DNA from: an uncultured Bacteroidales bacterium
GTDB taxonomy: Bacteria > Bacteroidota > Bacteroidia > Bacteroidales > Porphyromonadaceae
Length of the DNA stretch: 39,728 nucleotides
NCBI GenBank assembly: GCA_902489445.1
Contig: CABTZX010000015.1
Span: 1 to 39,728, forward strand
Direction: 5' to 3'
In this document: piece after piece, positions 25,338 through 31,727 of the stretch
Layout: each line of letters begins with the position of its first letter
Numbering within the stretch: position 1 is the first letter of the stretch
Translations under genes and position numbers: made by a program
The notes under the pieces: model-generated
The model's input: the letters and a program-made list of their open reading frames with translations, nothing else
What the model was told of the DNA's origin: nothing
Database searches by the model: none

Positions 25338-26126
25338 ATGATAACACTGAAAACAGAAGAAGAAATGAAGCTGATGTACGAAGCTAATCAGCTGGTGGGA
25401 AAAACACTGGCTGAGGTTGCTAAGCACATAGCTCCGGGGGTTTCTACCTTGTCGTTGGATAAGATAGCGCACGATTTCATTATGGATAATGGTGCATACC
25501 CTGCCTTCTTGGGTTACAGTGGTTTTCCTAATTCATTGTGCATCTCCGTTAACGAAGAGATTGTACACGGCATCCCCAGAGCTGATAAGTTCCTTCAAGA
25601 AGGGGATATTGTGTCCGTGGATTGTGGTACCAAGCTAAATGGTTTTACGGGTGATTCAGCCTATACATTTGCAGTAGGTGATATATCTCCCGAGAAGTAT
25701 GATTTGCTTGAAACCACTCTCAATTCTCTCTATGCGGGAATAGAGGCAGCAGTGATTGGAAACAGGGTCGGTCATGTATCGCACGCCGTCCAGGAGTATT
25801 GCGAGCGTAGAGGCTACTCAATCGTTCGTGAGCTTGAAGGACACGGAATAGGTCGCGATATGCACGAAGATCCCGGTGTGCCTAATTACGGCCGTAAAGG
25901 GGTGGGAGCAATGCTCCGCAACGGAATGTGTATCTGTATTGAACCTATGGTTAATATGGGTAGCAAAAATGTTGTCTTCGATAATCAGGATGGGTGGACG
26001 GTTCGCACTAAGGACGGTAAGCCTGCAGCGCACTTTGAGCACTGTATCGGTTTTGTTAATGGCGAAACGCGTATCTTATCCTCGTTTGACTACATTAAGG
26101 AAGTACTGAAAGATAGAAAGTTTTAA
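25338..26126 (+). CDS. map: Methionine aminopeptidase, type I
   Basis: Removes the initiator Met from nascent proteins. The 262-aa product has the pita-bread fold motifs. By my count the metal ligands are D95, D106, H169, E202 and E234, with His77 (IVHGIP) and His176 (MHEDPG) near the active site. The TAA stop overlaps the infA ATG by one base (TAATG), so the two are likely translationally coupled. Confidence 0.96.
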   Translation: MITLKTEEEMKLMYEANQLVGKTLAEVAKHIAPGVSTLSLDKIAHDFIMDNGAYPAFLGYSGFPNSLCISVNEEIVHGIPRADKFLQEGDIVSVDCGTKLNGFTGDSAYTFAVGDISPEKYDLLETTLNSLYAGIEAAVIGNRVGHVSHAVQEYCERRGYSIVRELEGHGIGRDMHEDPGVPNYGRKGVGAMLRNGMCICIEPMVNMGSKNVVFDNQDGWTVRTKDGKPAAHFEHCIGFVNGETRILSSFDYIKEVLKDRKF

Positions 26127-26353
26127 TGGCAAAACAATCAGCTATTGAGCAGGATGGAACCATTTTGGAGGCTCTTTCGAACGCAATGTTCAAAGTGGAG
26201 TTGCAGAATGGTCATGTAATTACGGCTCATATATCCGGTAAAATGCGTTTGCACTATATACGTATTTTGCCCGGAGATAAAGTGAAAGTTGAGATGAGTC
26301 CGTACGACCTAACTAAAGGACGTATAACTTATCGATATAAGAGTGGACAATAG
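26126..26353 (+). CDS. infA: Translation initiation factor IF-1
   Basis: Occupies the A site during initiation. The 75-aa S1-like OB-fold protein has AIEQDGTILEALSNAMFKVE, the HISGKMRLHYIRILPGDKVK segment and DLTKGRITYR near the end. It starts inside the map stop codon and precedes rpmJ by 23 bp. Confidence 0.96.
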   Translation: MAKQSAIEQDGTILEALSNAMFKVELQNGHVITAHISGKMRLHYIRILPGDKVKVEMSPYDLTKGRITYRYKSGQ

Positions 26354-26376
26354 CGAAATAACGAAAACGAGCGAAT

Positions 26377-26493
26377 ATGAAAGTAAGAACATCGGTTAAG
26401 AAGCGTTCAGCCGATTGCCAATTGGTACGACGCAAAGGACGTTTGTACATCATCAACAAGAAAAATCCCAAGTTTAAGCAGCGTCAGGGATGA
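26377..26493 (+). CDS. rpmJ: 50S ribosomal protein L36, zinc-free form
   Basis: A 38-aa basic protein starting MKVRTSVKKRSADC and ending NPKFKQRQG. The zinc ligands of C-plus L36 are C11, C14, C27 and H33. Here they read S11, C14, N27 and F33, so zinc binding is lost. This seems usual for Bacteroidetes. Its place between infA and rpsM is standard. Confidence 0.95.
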   Translation: MKVRTSVKKRSADCQLVRRKGRLYIINKKNPKFKQRQG

Positions 26494-26530
26494 AGCTTAT
26501 AAGTAAAAACAAAAACTAAGTATAGAGTAT

Positions 26531-26911
26531 ATGGCTATAAGAATTGTGGGCGTTGATTTGCCCCAAAACAAGAGAGGAGAAATTGCCTTGACCTATATTT
26601 ACGGAATAGGCCGCAGCAGTGCCGCATATATCTTGTCGAAGGCGGGTGTAGACCCGATGACCAAGGTTATGGACTGGACCGATGATGAAGCCTCTAAGAT
26701 CCGCGAGATCATTAGTGCCGAATATAGAGTAGAAGGCGATTTGCGCAGCGAAACACAGCTTAATATCAAGCGTTTGATGGATATTGGCTGCTATCGTGGT
26801 ATTCGCCATCGTGCCGGCTTGCCCGTTCGTGGTCAGAGTACGAAAAACAACGCTCGTACGCGTAAGGGTAAGAAGAAAACGGTTGCTAACAAGAAAAAAG
26901 CTACTAAGTAA
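26531..26911 (+). CDS. rpsM: 30S ribosomal protein S13
   Basis: 30S head protein bridging to the 50S and contacting P-site tRNA. The 126-aa product has the typical MAIRIVGVDLPQNKRGEIAL start, GIGRSSAAYILSKAGVDP, and GCYRGIRHRAGLPVRGQSTK. It ends in a lysine-rich tail. The alpha-operon leader regulated by S4 in E. coli would lie before this gene; the gap here is only 37 bp. Confidence 0.97.
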   Translation: MAIRIVGVDLPQNKRGEIALTYIYGIGRSSAAYILSKAGVDPMTKVMDWTDDEASKIREIISAEYRVEGDLRSETQLNIKRLMDIGCYRGIRHRAGLPVRGQSTKNNARTRKGKKKTVANKKKATK

Positions 26912-26919
26912 TAGGATTT

Positions 26920-27306
26920 ATGGCAAAGAAAGCTACAGCAAAGAAGCGTGTTGTGCGCGTCGATGCACAGGGAGAGGCTCATATTCACTCTTCTTTTAAT
27001 AACATCATCGTTGCCCTTACTAACACTGATGGTCAAGTGATCAGTTGGTCAAGTGCCGGCAAAATGGGCTTTAGAAGTTCCAAAAAGAATACTCCCTATG
27101 CAGCGCAGATGGCCGTTCAGGATTGTGCCAAGGCTGCATATGATTTGGGAATGCGCAAAGTAAAGGTTTTTGTAAAAGGACCGGGTAACGGACGCGAATC
27201 TGCCATCCGTACTTTGGATGCAAGCGGATTGCAAATCACCGAGATTGTGGATGTTACTCCGCTGCCTCATAACGGATGCCGTCCTCCCAAAAGACGTAAA
27301 GTTTGA
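26920..27306 (+). CDS. rpsK: 30S ribosomal protein S11
   Basis: Platform protein next to the 3' end of 16S rRNA. The 128-aa product contains AHIHSSFNNIIVALTNTDGQ, SSAGKMGFRSSKKNTPYAAQ and ends DVTPLPHNGCRPPKRRKV. It follows rpsM by eight bases and is followed by a 276-bp gap before rpsD. Confidence 0.97.
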   Translation: MAKKATAKKRVVRVDAQGEAHIHSSFNNIIVALTNTDGQVISWSSAGKMGFRSSKKNTPYAAQMAVQDCAKAAYDLGMRKVKVFVKGPGNGRESAIRTLDASGLQITEIVDVTPLPHNGCRPPKRRKV

Positions 27307-27582
27307 TTATCTACATCAAGCAATCTGTGTAAGTATAGAGTATTCCTTGTAGTATAGGCGCTCAGTATATAATAAAAAGTGCGAGTTTAGCGGACTAAGA
27401 ATATCGGGATTTTTCCTCCTCTTTGGGTTGATCTAATCGCTTTTTCCCTCTCTTAATGATTAGATCTGCGGCTGCCCGAAAAGCAAAGGGTTTCTCGGAT
27501 AAAATGAGTGGAAGATAGTCAGTAAAGTAAACGTACTTATATAGAACAGCGAACATACTACAGAAAATAGACATAAAGAAAA
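27307..27582 (+). promoter_or_regulatory. Structured leader before rpsD (candidate S4 autoregulation site)
   Basis: 276 bp with no gene, the second longest gap in the cluster. A perfect 9-bp inverted repeat, GATCTAATC (27430-27438) and GATTAGATC (27458-27466), can form a stem with a 19-nt loop. Just after it, CCGA-AAA and TTT-CTCGG around 27476-27500 can form a second, bulged stem. No TAnnTTTG promoter and no T-run are seen. S4 represses its own operon in several bacteria, so a regulatory leader for rpsD-rpoA-rplQ fits, but this is inference. Confidence 0.45.
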
Positions 27583-28188
27583 ATGGCAAGATATACAGGT
27601 CCAAAATCAAAGATATCCCGTCGGTTTGGTGAGCCTCTTTTCGGTCCGGATAAGGTACTGAGCAAGAAGAACTATGCCCCCGGCGAGCACGGCAACGGAC
27701 GCCGTCGCAAACAGAGCGAATATAGCCTTCAGTTGGGCGAAAAGCAAAAGGCTAAATATACATACGGAGTTTTGGAACGTCAGTTCCGTAATCTCTTTAA
27801 GAGTGCACAGCGCTCCAAGGGGGTTACCGGTGAAGTACTTCTTCAACTCCTTGAAAGTCGATTGGACAATATCGTCTATCGGCTCGGCTTGGCTCGTACC
27901 CGTGCTGCCGCTCGTCAGCTGGTGAGCCACCGTCACATTGAAGTAGATGGCAAGATTGTAAATATACCGTCTTACCACGTTCAGCCCGGTCAGATTATCT
28001 CTGTTCGTCCGAAGGATAAGAGCATGGAGGTAATACAGAGTTCATTGGCAGGATTCAATCATGCCAAATACTCCTGGCTTGCATGGGACAATTCGTCCAT
28101 GAGCGGTAAACTTCTCAACATACCGCAGCGCGAAGATATTCCTGAAAATATCAAGGAACAATTGATCGTAGAATTGTATTCGAAGTAA
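27583..28188 (+). CDS. rpsD: 30S ribosomal protein S4
   Basis: Primary 16S rRNA 5'-domain binder. The 201-aa product starts MARYTGPKSKISRRFGEPLF, with no N-terminal Cys cluster, so it is the zinc-free form. The S4 RNA-binding domain ESRLDNIVYRLGLARTRAAA with RQLVSHRHIEVDGKIVNIPS follows at about residues 90-130. It leads the rpsD-rpoA-rplQ block. Confidence 0.97.
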   Translation: MARYTGPKSKISRRFGEPLFGPDKVLSKKNYAPGEHGNGRRRKQSEYSLQLGEKQKAKYTYGVLERQFRNLFKSAQRSKGVTGEVLLQLLESRLDNIVYRLGLARTRAAARQLVSHRHIEVDGKIVNIPSYHVQPGQIISVRPKDKSMEVIQSSLAGFNHAKYSWLAWDNSSMSGKLLNIPQREDIPENIKEQLIVELYSK

Positions 28189-28207
28189 TCCTTTAGGAGC
28201 AGTAACA

Positions 28208-29209
28208 ATGGCGATTTTAGCATTCCAGAAACCCGATAAACTAATCATGTTGGAGGGGGTCGACAAGCGTACGGCGCGCTTTGAGTTGAGTCCCTTGGAG
28301 CCGGGATACGGCATTACAATTGGCAATGCCCTACGCCGTATTTTGCTCTCTTCCATTGAGGGTTACGCGCTCGCTTCGATTCGTATTGAAGGAGTGGATC
28401 ACGAGTTTGCCACCATTCCGGGTGTGTTGGAGGATGTAACCAATATTATCCTCAATCTCAAGCAGGTAAGGCTTGCTCCTACGGCTGAAAATGTCGTTAC
28501 CGAGAGCGTGTCGCTTTCCGTTTCCGGTCGTGATGTATTCAAGGCCGGTGACCTTAACGACAAGCTGACCTCCTTTGAAGTGATCAATCCGGAGTTGGAA
28601 ATCTGTCATTTGGGCAAGAATGCCGCTTTCAACATTGATTTGGTAATCAATAAGGGACGTGGCTATCATCCTGCCGAAGACAATAAAACGCCTGAAGATG
28701 CCATCAACACCATACCTATCGATTCGATTTATACACCGATTCGTAAGGTGATGTTCCGTACGGAAAACTTCCGTGTAGAACAGAAGACTGACTATGAAAA
28801 GTTGATCTTAGAGGTGGAAACCGATGGAACAATCAATCCAAAGGACGCTATGCAGCAGGCTGCGGCTATACTCATTGAGCATTTCCGTCTGTTTGCTGGC
28901 GATGATTGTCTCGTGGTTCGTCAGATGGAAACGGAAAGCGCTACCGGCGATATGGATCCCGAAACGATTCGCGTACGTCAGCTCCTGAAGAGTGATATTA
29001 AAGATTGCGACTTTACCGTAAGAGCACGTAATTGCTTGATCGGTAGCAATGTGCACACACTCGCTGACCTCGTGAGCCATGAACAGAGCGAACTGCTCAA
29101 ATTCCGCAACTTCGGAAAAAAGACGCTTGAGGAACTTACCGAATATCTTGATTCCATTGGATTGGAATTTGGTATGGATCTCGACAAGTATAACTTAGAC
29201 AACGACTAA
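28208..29209 (+). CDS. rpoA: RNA polymerase alpha subunit
   Basis: Assembly platform and regulator-contact subunit of RNA polymerase. The 333-aa product has the N-terminal domain signature FELSPLEPGYGITIGNALRR and LLSSIEGYA, then an acidic linker. The C-terminal domain has NCLIGSNVHTLADLVSHEQS and FGKKTLEELTEYLDSIGLEF. AGGAG eight bases before the ATG is one of the few good Shine-Dalgarno sites here. Nine bases separate its stop from rplQ. Confidence 0.97.
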   Translation: MAILAFQKPDKLIMLEGVDKRTARFELSPLEPGYGITIGNALRRILLSSIEGYALASIRIEGVDHEFATIPGVLEDVTNIILNLKQVRLAPTAENVVTESVSLSVSGRDVFKAGDLNDKLTSFEVINPELEICHLGKNAAFNIDLVINKGRGYHPAEDNKTPEDAINTIPIDSIYTPIRKVMFRTENFRVEQKTDYEKLILEVETDGTINPKDAMQQAAAILIEHFRLFAGDDCLVVRQMETESATGDMDPETIRVRQLLKSDIKDCDFTVRARNCLIGSNVHTLADLVSHEQSELLKFRNFGKKTLEELTEYLDSIGLEFGMDLDKYNLDND

Positions 29210-29217
29210 ATCTACTT

Positions 29218-29739
29218 ATGCGACATAATAAAAAATTCAATCATCTGGGGTGCAATAAGGCACATCGCGATGCGATGCTCAGCAATATGGCTGCATCGCT
29301 CATAATGCACAAGCGTATCTCCACAACACTCGCTAAGGCAAAGGCTTTACGCGTGTATGTAGAACCCATCATTACGCGCTCCAAAGAGGATACCACGCAC
29401 TCTCGCCGTATCGTATTTTCCTACCTCGGCAACAAGGAAGCCGTTAAGGAATTGTACGGAACGGTAAGCGAAAAGGTGGCCGAACGACCCGGTGGATACA
29501 CGCGTATTCTGCGCACCGGCTATCGTTTGGGCGATAATGCTGAAATGTGCATTATCGAGTTGGTTGACTTCAACGAAAATATGCTCAAGGAAGGCAAAAA
29601 GACCGAAAAGAAAGCTACGCGTCGTACGCGTCGTTCACGCGGTACTGCCTCCAAGAAGCAGGCTGAAGCAGCTCCGGAACAAACGGAAAAGGTTGTGGAA
29701 GCAACTGCTCCTGAAGCCGAAGAGCAAAAAGCAGAATAG
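29218..29739 (+). CDS. rplQ: 50S ribosomal protein L17
   Basis: Tunnel-exit protein. The 173-aa product starts MRHNKKFNHLGCNKAHRDAM and has ISTTLAKAKALRVYVEPIIT and PGGYTRILRTGYRLGDNAEM. After residue about 125 comes a long low-complexity tail, first basic (RRTRRSRGTASKK) then Glu/Ala-rich, as in other Bacteroidetes. It ends the cluster; two hairpin terminators follow. Confidence 0.96.
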   Translation: MRHNKKFNHLGCNKAHRDAMLSNMAASLIMHKRISTTLAKAKALRVYVEPIITRSKEDTTHSRRIVFSYLGNKEAVKELYGTVSEKVAERPGGYTRILRTGYRLGDNAEMCIIELVDFNENMLKEGKKTEKKATRRTRRSRGTASKKQAEAAPEQTEKVVEATAPEAEEQKAE

Positions 29740-29818
29740 TTATTCTTTCATTTTGGGCACGACCGGGAGCGTATCGTGCTGCGATGCGCTCTTGATGTAG
29801 TACAAATGCCCTTTCTTG

Positions 29819-29859
29819 CCCGCCGGAGACTGTCAGATACCGTTTCCGTCGGGTTTTCT
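29819..29859 (+). terminator. Intrinsic terminator after rplQ
   Basis: CCCGCCGGA (29819-29827) pairs with TCCGTCGGG (29845-29853) with one mismatch and a 17-nt loop, followed by TTTTCT. It is 80 bp past the rplQ stop and is the first plausible terminator of the ribosomal cluster. Confidence 0.6.
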
Positions 29860-29890
29860 ATTGCCTGTTTTATCAACTTGATAGATAACA

Positions 29891-29935
29891 AGCGTCCCCT
29901 TCCGACAGATTGACTCGGTAAGGGGACGCTTTCAT
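29891..29935 (+). terminator. Second hairpin after rplQ
   Basis: AGCGTCCCCTT (29891-29901) and AAGGGGACGCT (29920-29930) are perfect 11-bp inverted repeats with an 18-nt loop, followed by TTCATT. The stem is stronger than the first but the T-run is weaker; together they form a tandem terminator. Confidence 0.6.
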
Positions 29936-30105
29936 TAAAAATACAGTGATTAATAATTCATCTAAGTGACGTTTCGGTTATAATTCATATGTGTATAGAA
30001 TGGTTATGAACCCACGTGTTGAGGAATGTTGTTTTGTATTCTTAGTTGTACTTCCGAAGCAGTTGGGTTCGAATCTAAATTCAACGAAAAACAAAACAGG
30101 AGTCG

Positions 30106-30347
30106 ATGAAAGTCTATTTTGTTGAGTTGACTACCCAACAAGATAGAGCAAAATTGGTCGTCTGGCGAATTGCCTACTCCAGTGTTTGGACGTTCAAGGG
30201 CAAGTTAAGCTATTAGACCTTATAAAAGAGATCCAATACGGATAGTGCAAGAATACAAAATTCATACTACGAAACTACCAAGGACAATGGTATGAAGTAA
30301 GTCGAGATTTTGCATTCAAAGAGATGGTTAGAAGAAACTATAAATAA
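30106..30347 (+). pseudogene. Decayed small ORF of unknown function
   Basis: From ATG 30106 the frame reads MKVYFVELTTQQDRAK and would soon stop. Shifting by one base at the AAAA run near 30160 gives a coherent continuation: IGRLANCLLQCLDVQGQVKL, then LDLIKEIQYG, a TAG at 30243-30245, and CKNTKFILRNYQGQWYEVSR with a TAA at 30345. Repairing one frameshift and one nonsense codon yields about 80 aa with normal-looking composition. I do not recognise the family. It lies between the ribosomal cluster terminators and a toxin-antitoxin pair, so it may be a relic of an accessory insertion. Chance is not excluded. Confidence 0.45.
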
Positions 30348-30375
30348 TAGGGAGCGGAGACAACCCACTCCCTAT
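30347..30375. terminator. Hairpin between converging units
   Basis: ATAGGGAG (30347-30354) and CTCCCTAT (30368-30375) form a perfect 8-bp stem. On the minus strand it is followed by TATTTATAGTTTC and would end the structured RNA. On the plus strand AACAAGTGTTTTT follows, so it may also end the decayed gene's transcript. Confidence 0.5.
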
Positions 30376-30516
30376 AACAAGTGTTTTTAATACCCCGCTT
30401 GCAGGGCGTGTGACCATCGTCTGCGAGCGTATACGCTCCTCCAATTACTTTAGGAAATCACACCTAAGAGTTTTCTAACGTTGCCCAGCCAACGGCTCCT
30501 CCCGAAGGAGTCACAC
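30347..30516 (-). ncRNA. Candidate independently transcribed structured RNA, about 170 nt
   Basis: Read on the minus strand, the RNA begins just after a TATCTTTGC promoter with GTGTGAC (30516-30510), which pairs with GTCACAC (30414-30408). Inside lie four hairpins: CTCC-UUCG-GGAG (30510-30499), CGTTG/CAACG (30494-30479), TTAGG/CCTAA (30467-30450) and GAGCG-TATA-CGCTC (30438-30425). A further CCCTGC/GCGGGG hairpin (30406-30393) and the terminator at 30375-30347 follow. The UUCG loop closed by C-G is stable only in this orientation, which sets the strand. Length and isolated promoter-terminator layout suit a small regulatory RNA. A 6S-like RNA or the Bacteroidales-1 motif are candidates, but I cannot confirm either. 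Confidence 0.6.
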
Positions 30517-30517
30517 C

Positions 30518-30526
30518 GCAAAGATA
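30518..30526 (-). promoter_or_regulatory. -7 promoter element of the structured RNA
   Basis: TATCTTTGC on the minus strand fits TAnnTTTG. The expected start, 10-11 bases after its first T, falls at 30516-30515, right at the first base of the closing stem of the structured RNA. No convincing -33 TTTG is visible. Confidence 0.6.
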
Positions 30527-30565
30527 CAAACTAATCACACAATAACCCATCCTTAGATATGTGTC

Positions 30566-30579
30566 GGAATATATATTCC
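30566..30579. repeat. 14-bp perfect palindrome
   Basis: GGAATATATATTCC reads the same on both strands and is centred about 46 bp upstream of the structured-RNA -7 box. It could be an operator for a dimeric regulator; position is the only support. Confidence 0.3.
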
Positions 30580-30641
30580 CGGATCAACGTAATCTCTTCT
30601 GAAGCTAATCCCTACCCCTCATTACAGCCTCTCTTTTGTGT

Positions 30642-30760
30642 GGACGTACGTATATAAGTATCTCCCAGTACCTATATACCTATTGCGGGAAACCTATATA
30701 CCTTTCCGTCAATACGTATATACCTATTTGCTCAAAGGTATATATCTTTTACGTACGTCC
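30642..30760 (-). repeat. Five-unit 22-bp array with 11-bp terminal inverted repeats
   Basis: On the minus strand the 14-bp core AWAGGTATATASGT and diverged copies start every 22 bp; in plus coordinates the cores span 30648, 30670, 30692, 30714 and 30736 onward. The outer two are most diverged. The array is enclosed by perfect inverted repeats GGACGTACGTA (30642-30652) and TACGTACGTCC (30750-30760), which gives it a MITE-like outline of 119 bp. Core and period are the same as at 10520-10599. It lies between the divergent promoters of the structured RNA and the toxin gene. Confidence 0.85.
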
Positions 30761-30913
30761 GGTGGCACTCGCAACTGATACCTTCGCCGACACAGCACAA
30801 TAAGGGGTGGAGTCGTAGCATAAGACACGCAATGATAGCGATCAGAGCGGTGTCAGAAATCGGACACGACAACAGAGCTCTCAAATAGAGTAGCTATATA
30901 TGGAAACTTTGTA

Positions 30914-30922
30914 TACCTTTGC
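30914..30922 (+). promoter_or_regulatory. -7 promoter element of the toxin-antitoxin pair
   Basis: TACCTTTGC fits the Bacteroidetes -7 box. The predicted start near 30925 is only one or two bases before the toxin ATG at 30926, which implies an essentially leaderless message. No clear -33 box. Confidence 0.55.
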
Positions 30923-30925
30923 TGT

Positions 30926-31273
30926 ATGAACAGACGGATAAAGACCTATGGGGGCTATTTCCAAGCTTTTGCAAAAACCTTAGACAAGGAGGTACTACGT
31001 AAGATAGATTACGTGCTACAGCTCCTCAAGAGCGAGGAGCGACTGTAAAGTAGATTTGTCAAGATGATAAGTGATGGGCTTTTCGAGCTTAGGATTAGCG
31101 TCAGGGGAAATATCTATCGACTGTTCTTTATCTTTGACGAGGGAGACATCGTGATACTGCTCAATGGGTTTCAGAAGAAAACTCAGAAGACACCTCGCAG
31201 GGAGATTTATAAGGCACTAAAGATTAAAGAGATGTATTATGCAGACAAACAATCACAAGATCGAGGACTATGA
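30926..31273 (+). pseudogene. HigB/RelE-type toxin interrupted by a stop codon
   Basis: The frame from ATG 30926 reads MNRRIKTYGGYFQAFAKTLD and EVLRKIDYVLQLLKSEERL. It then meets TAA at 31046-31048 (codon 41) and continues in the same frame as SRFVKMISDGLFELRISVRG, NIYRLFFIFDEGDIVILLNG and FQKKTQKTPRREIYKALKIK, to TGA at 31273. The joined 115-residue product matches the phage-derived Gp49-like/HigB family of mRNA-cutting toxins. A single-base change such as TCA to TAA explains the break. ATG 31064 could restart a 69-aa C-terminal piece. The antitoxin downstream is intact and overlaps the toxin end by 35 bases. Confidence 0.8.
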
Positions 31274-31547
31274 CGTTATACTTGACAGCCGATATGGGGC
31301 TGAGGGCACGGAAAGTCGCAATGCCTTCGAGGAGGAGGCACGAGCATTCTACGCATCTCAGATACTCCTTGAGGCTAGAAAAGAGGTAGGACTAACGCAG
31401 GCTGAGCTTGCAGCGCGTGTCGGCACCTCAAAGTCGTATATTTCTAAAATAGAAACCGGCTCTGTGGAGCCGAGTGTAGGGCTTTTTTACCGCATCATCT
31501 CAGCCCTCGGACTGAGAGTGGAGATCGTCAAGCCATTAGGTGCATAG
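31239..31547 (+). CDS. HigA-type antitoxin, XRE-family HTH protein
   Basis: A 102-aa protein with an N-terminal helical region (RNAFEEEARAFYASQILLEA) and a Cro/C1-type helix-turn-helix at about residues 47-95. The helix-turn-helix is seen as RKEVGLTQAELAARVGTSKS followed by YISKIETGSVEPSVGLFYRI. Such antitoxins neutralise the HigB toxin and repress their own operon. The gene starts 35 bases inside the toxin frame, so translation is probably coupled. It is intact although the toxin is not. Confidence 0.85.
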   Translation: MQTNNHKIEDYDVILDSRYGAEGTESRNAFEEEARAFYASQILLEARKEVGLTQAELAARVGTSKSYISKIETGSVEPSVGLFYRIISALGLRVEIVKPLGA

Positions 31548-31583
31548 AATGAAGCAAGTGATTGCTTTATTTTGACAGGTTGC

Positions 31584-31620
31584 AAGCCCTCACAGCGTGA
31601 TACGCTCGTGGGGGCTTTTG
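31584..31620. terminator. Strong hairpin after the antitoxin gene
   Basis: AAGCCCTCAC-AGCG (from 31584) pairs with CGCT-CGTGGGGGCTT (to 31617) around TGATA, with few mismatches, then TTTTG on the plus strand. On the minus strand the T-run is GCTTGC, weaker. It ends the toxin-antitoxin transcript and may also stop the converging gene at 31728. Confidence 0.7.
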
Positions 31621-31727
31621 GTGTCCAAAGTTCACGCATGTGGCAAAGAAATGCCAACGATAGGTAAGGAAATCTGGGGCAATATGGCTCAAAGTGAAAG
31701 ATTGAATTACTTGGAGTTGATAGTCTC

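Larger units (their letters stand above)
29940..31060. other. Non-coding and decayed region between rplQ and the toxin-antitoxin pair
   Basis: No intact gene. In order it holds a decayed small ORF (30106-30347), a hairpin serving both strands, a structured RNA on the minus strand (to 30516) with its promoter, a 14-bp palindrome (30566-30579), and a five-unit 22-bp array with inverted ends (30642-30760). The promoter and first codons of a disrupted toxin gene end it. Nothing further is visible at 29940-30105 or 30761-30900. Confidence 0.6.

Noticed and set aside
26377..26493. Loss of zinc ligands in L36 as an unusual mutation
   Set aside because: The zinc-free form with N27 and F/Y33 appears normal for Bacteroidetes, so it is noted only as a feature.
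30064..30082. tRNA-like TTGGGTTCGAATCTAA, a possible integration-site remnant
   Set aside because: The flanking bases do not form a T stem and no acceptor strand follows; the match is limited to the common TTCGAAT loop.
30030..30098. TGTTTTGT/ACAAAACA inverted repeat around the start of the decayed gene
   Set aside because: Only 8 bp, A/T-rich, widely spaced, and not matched to any element end.
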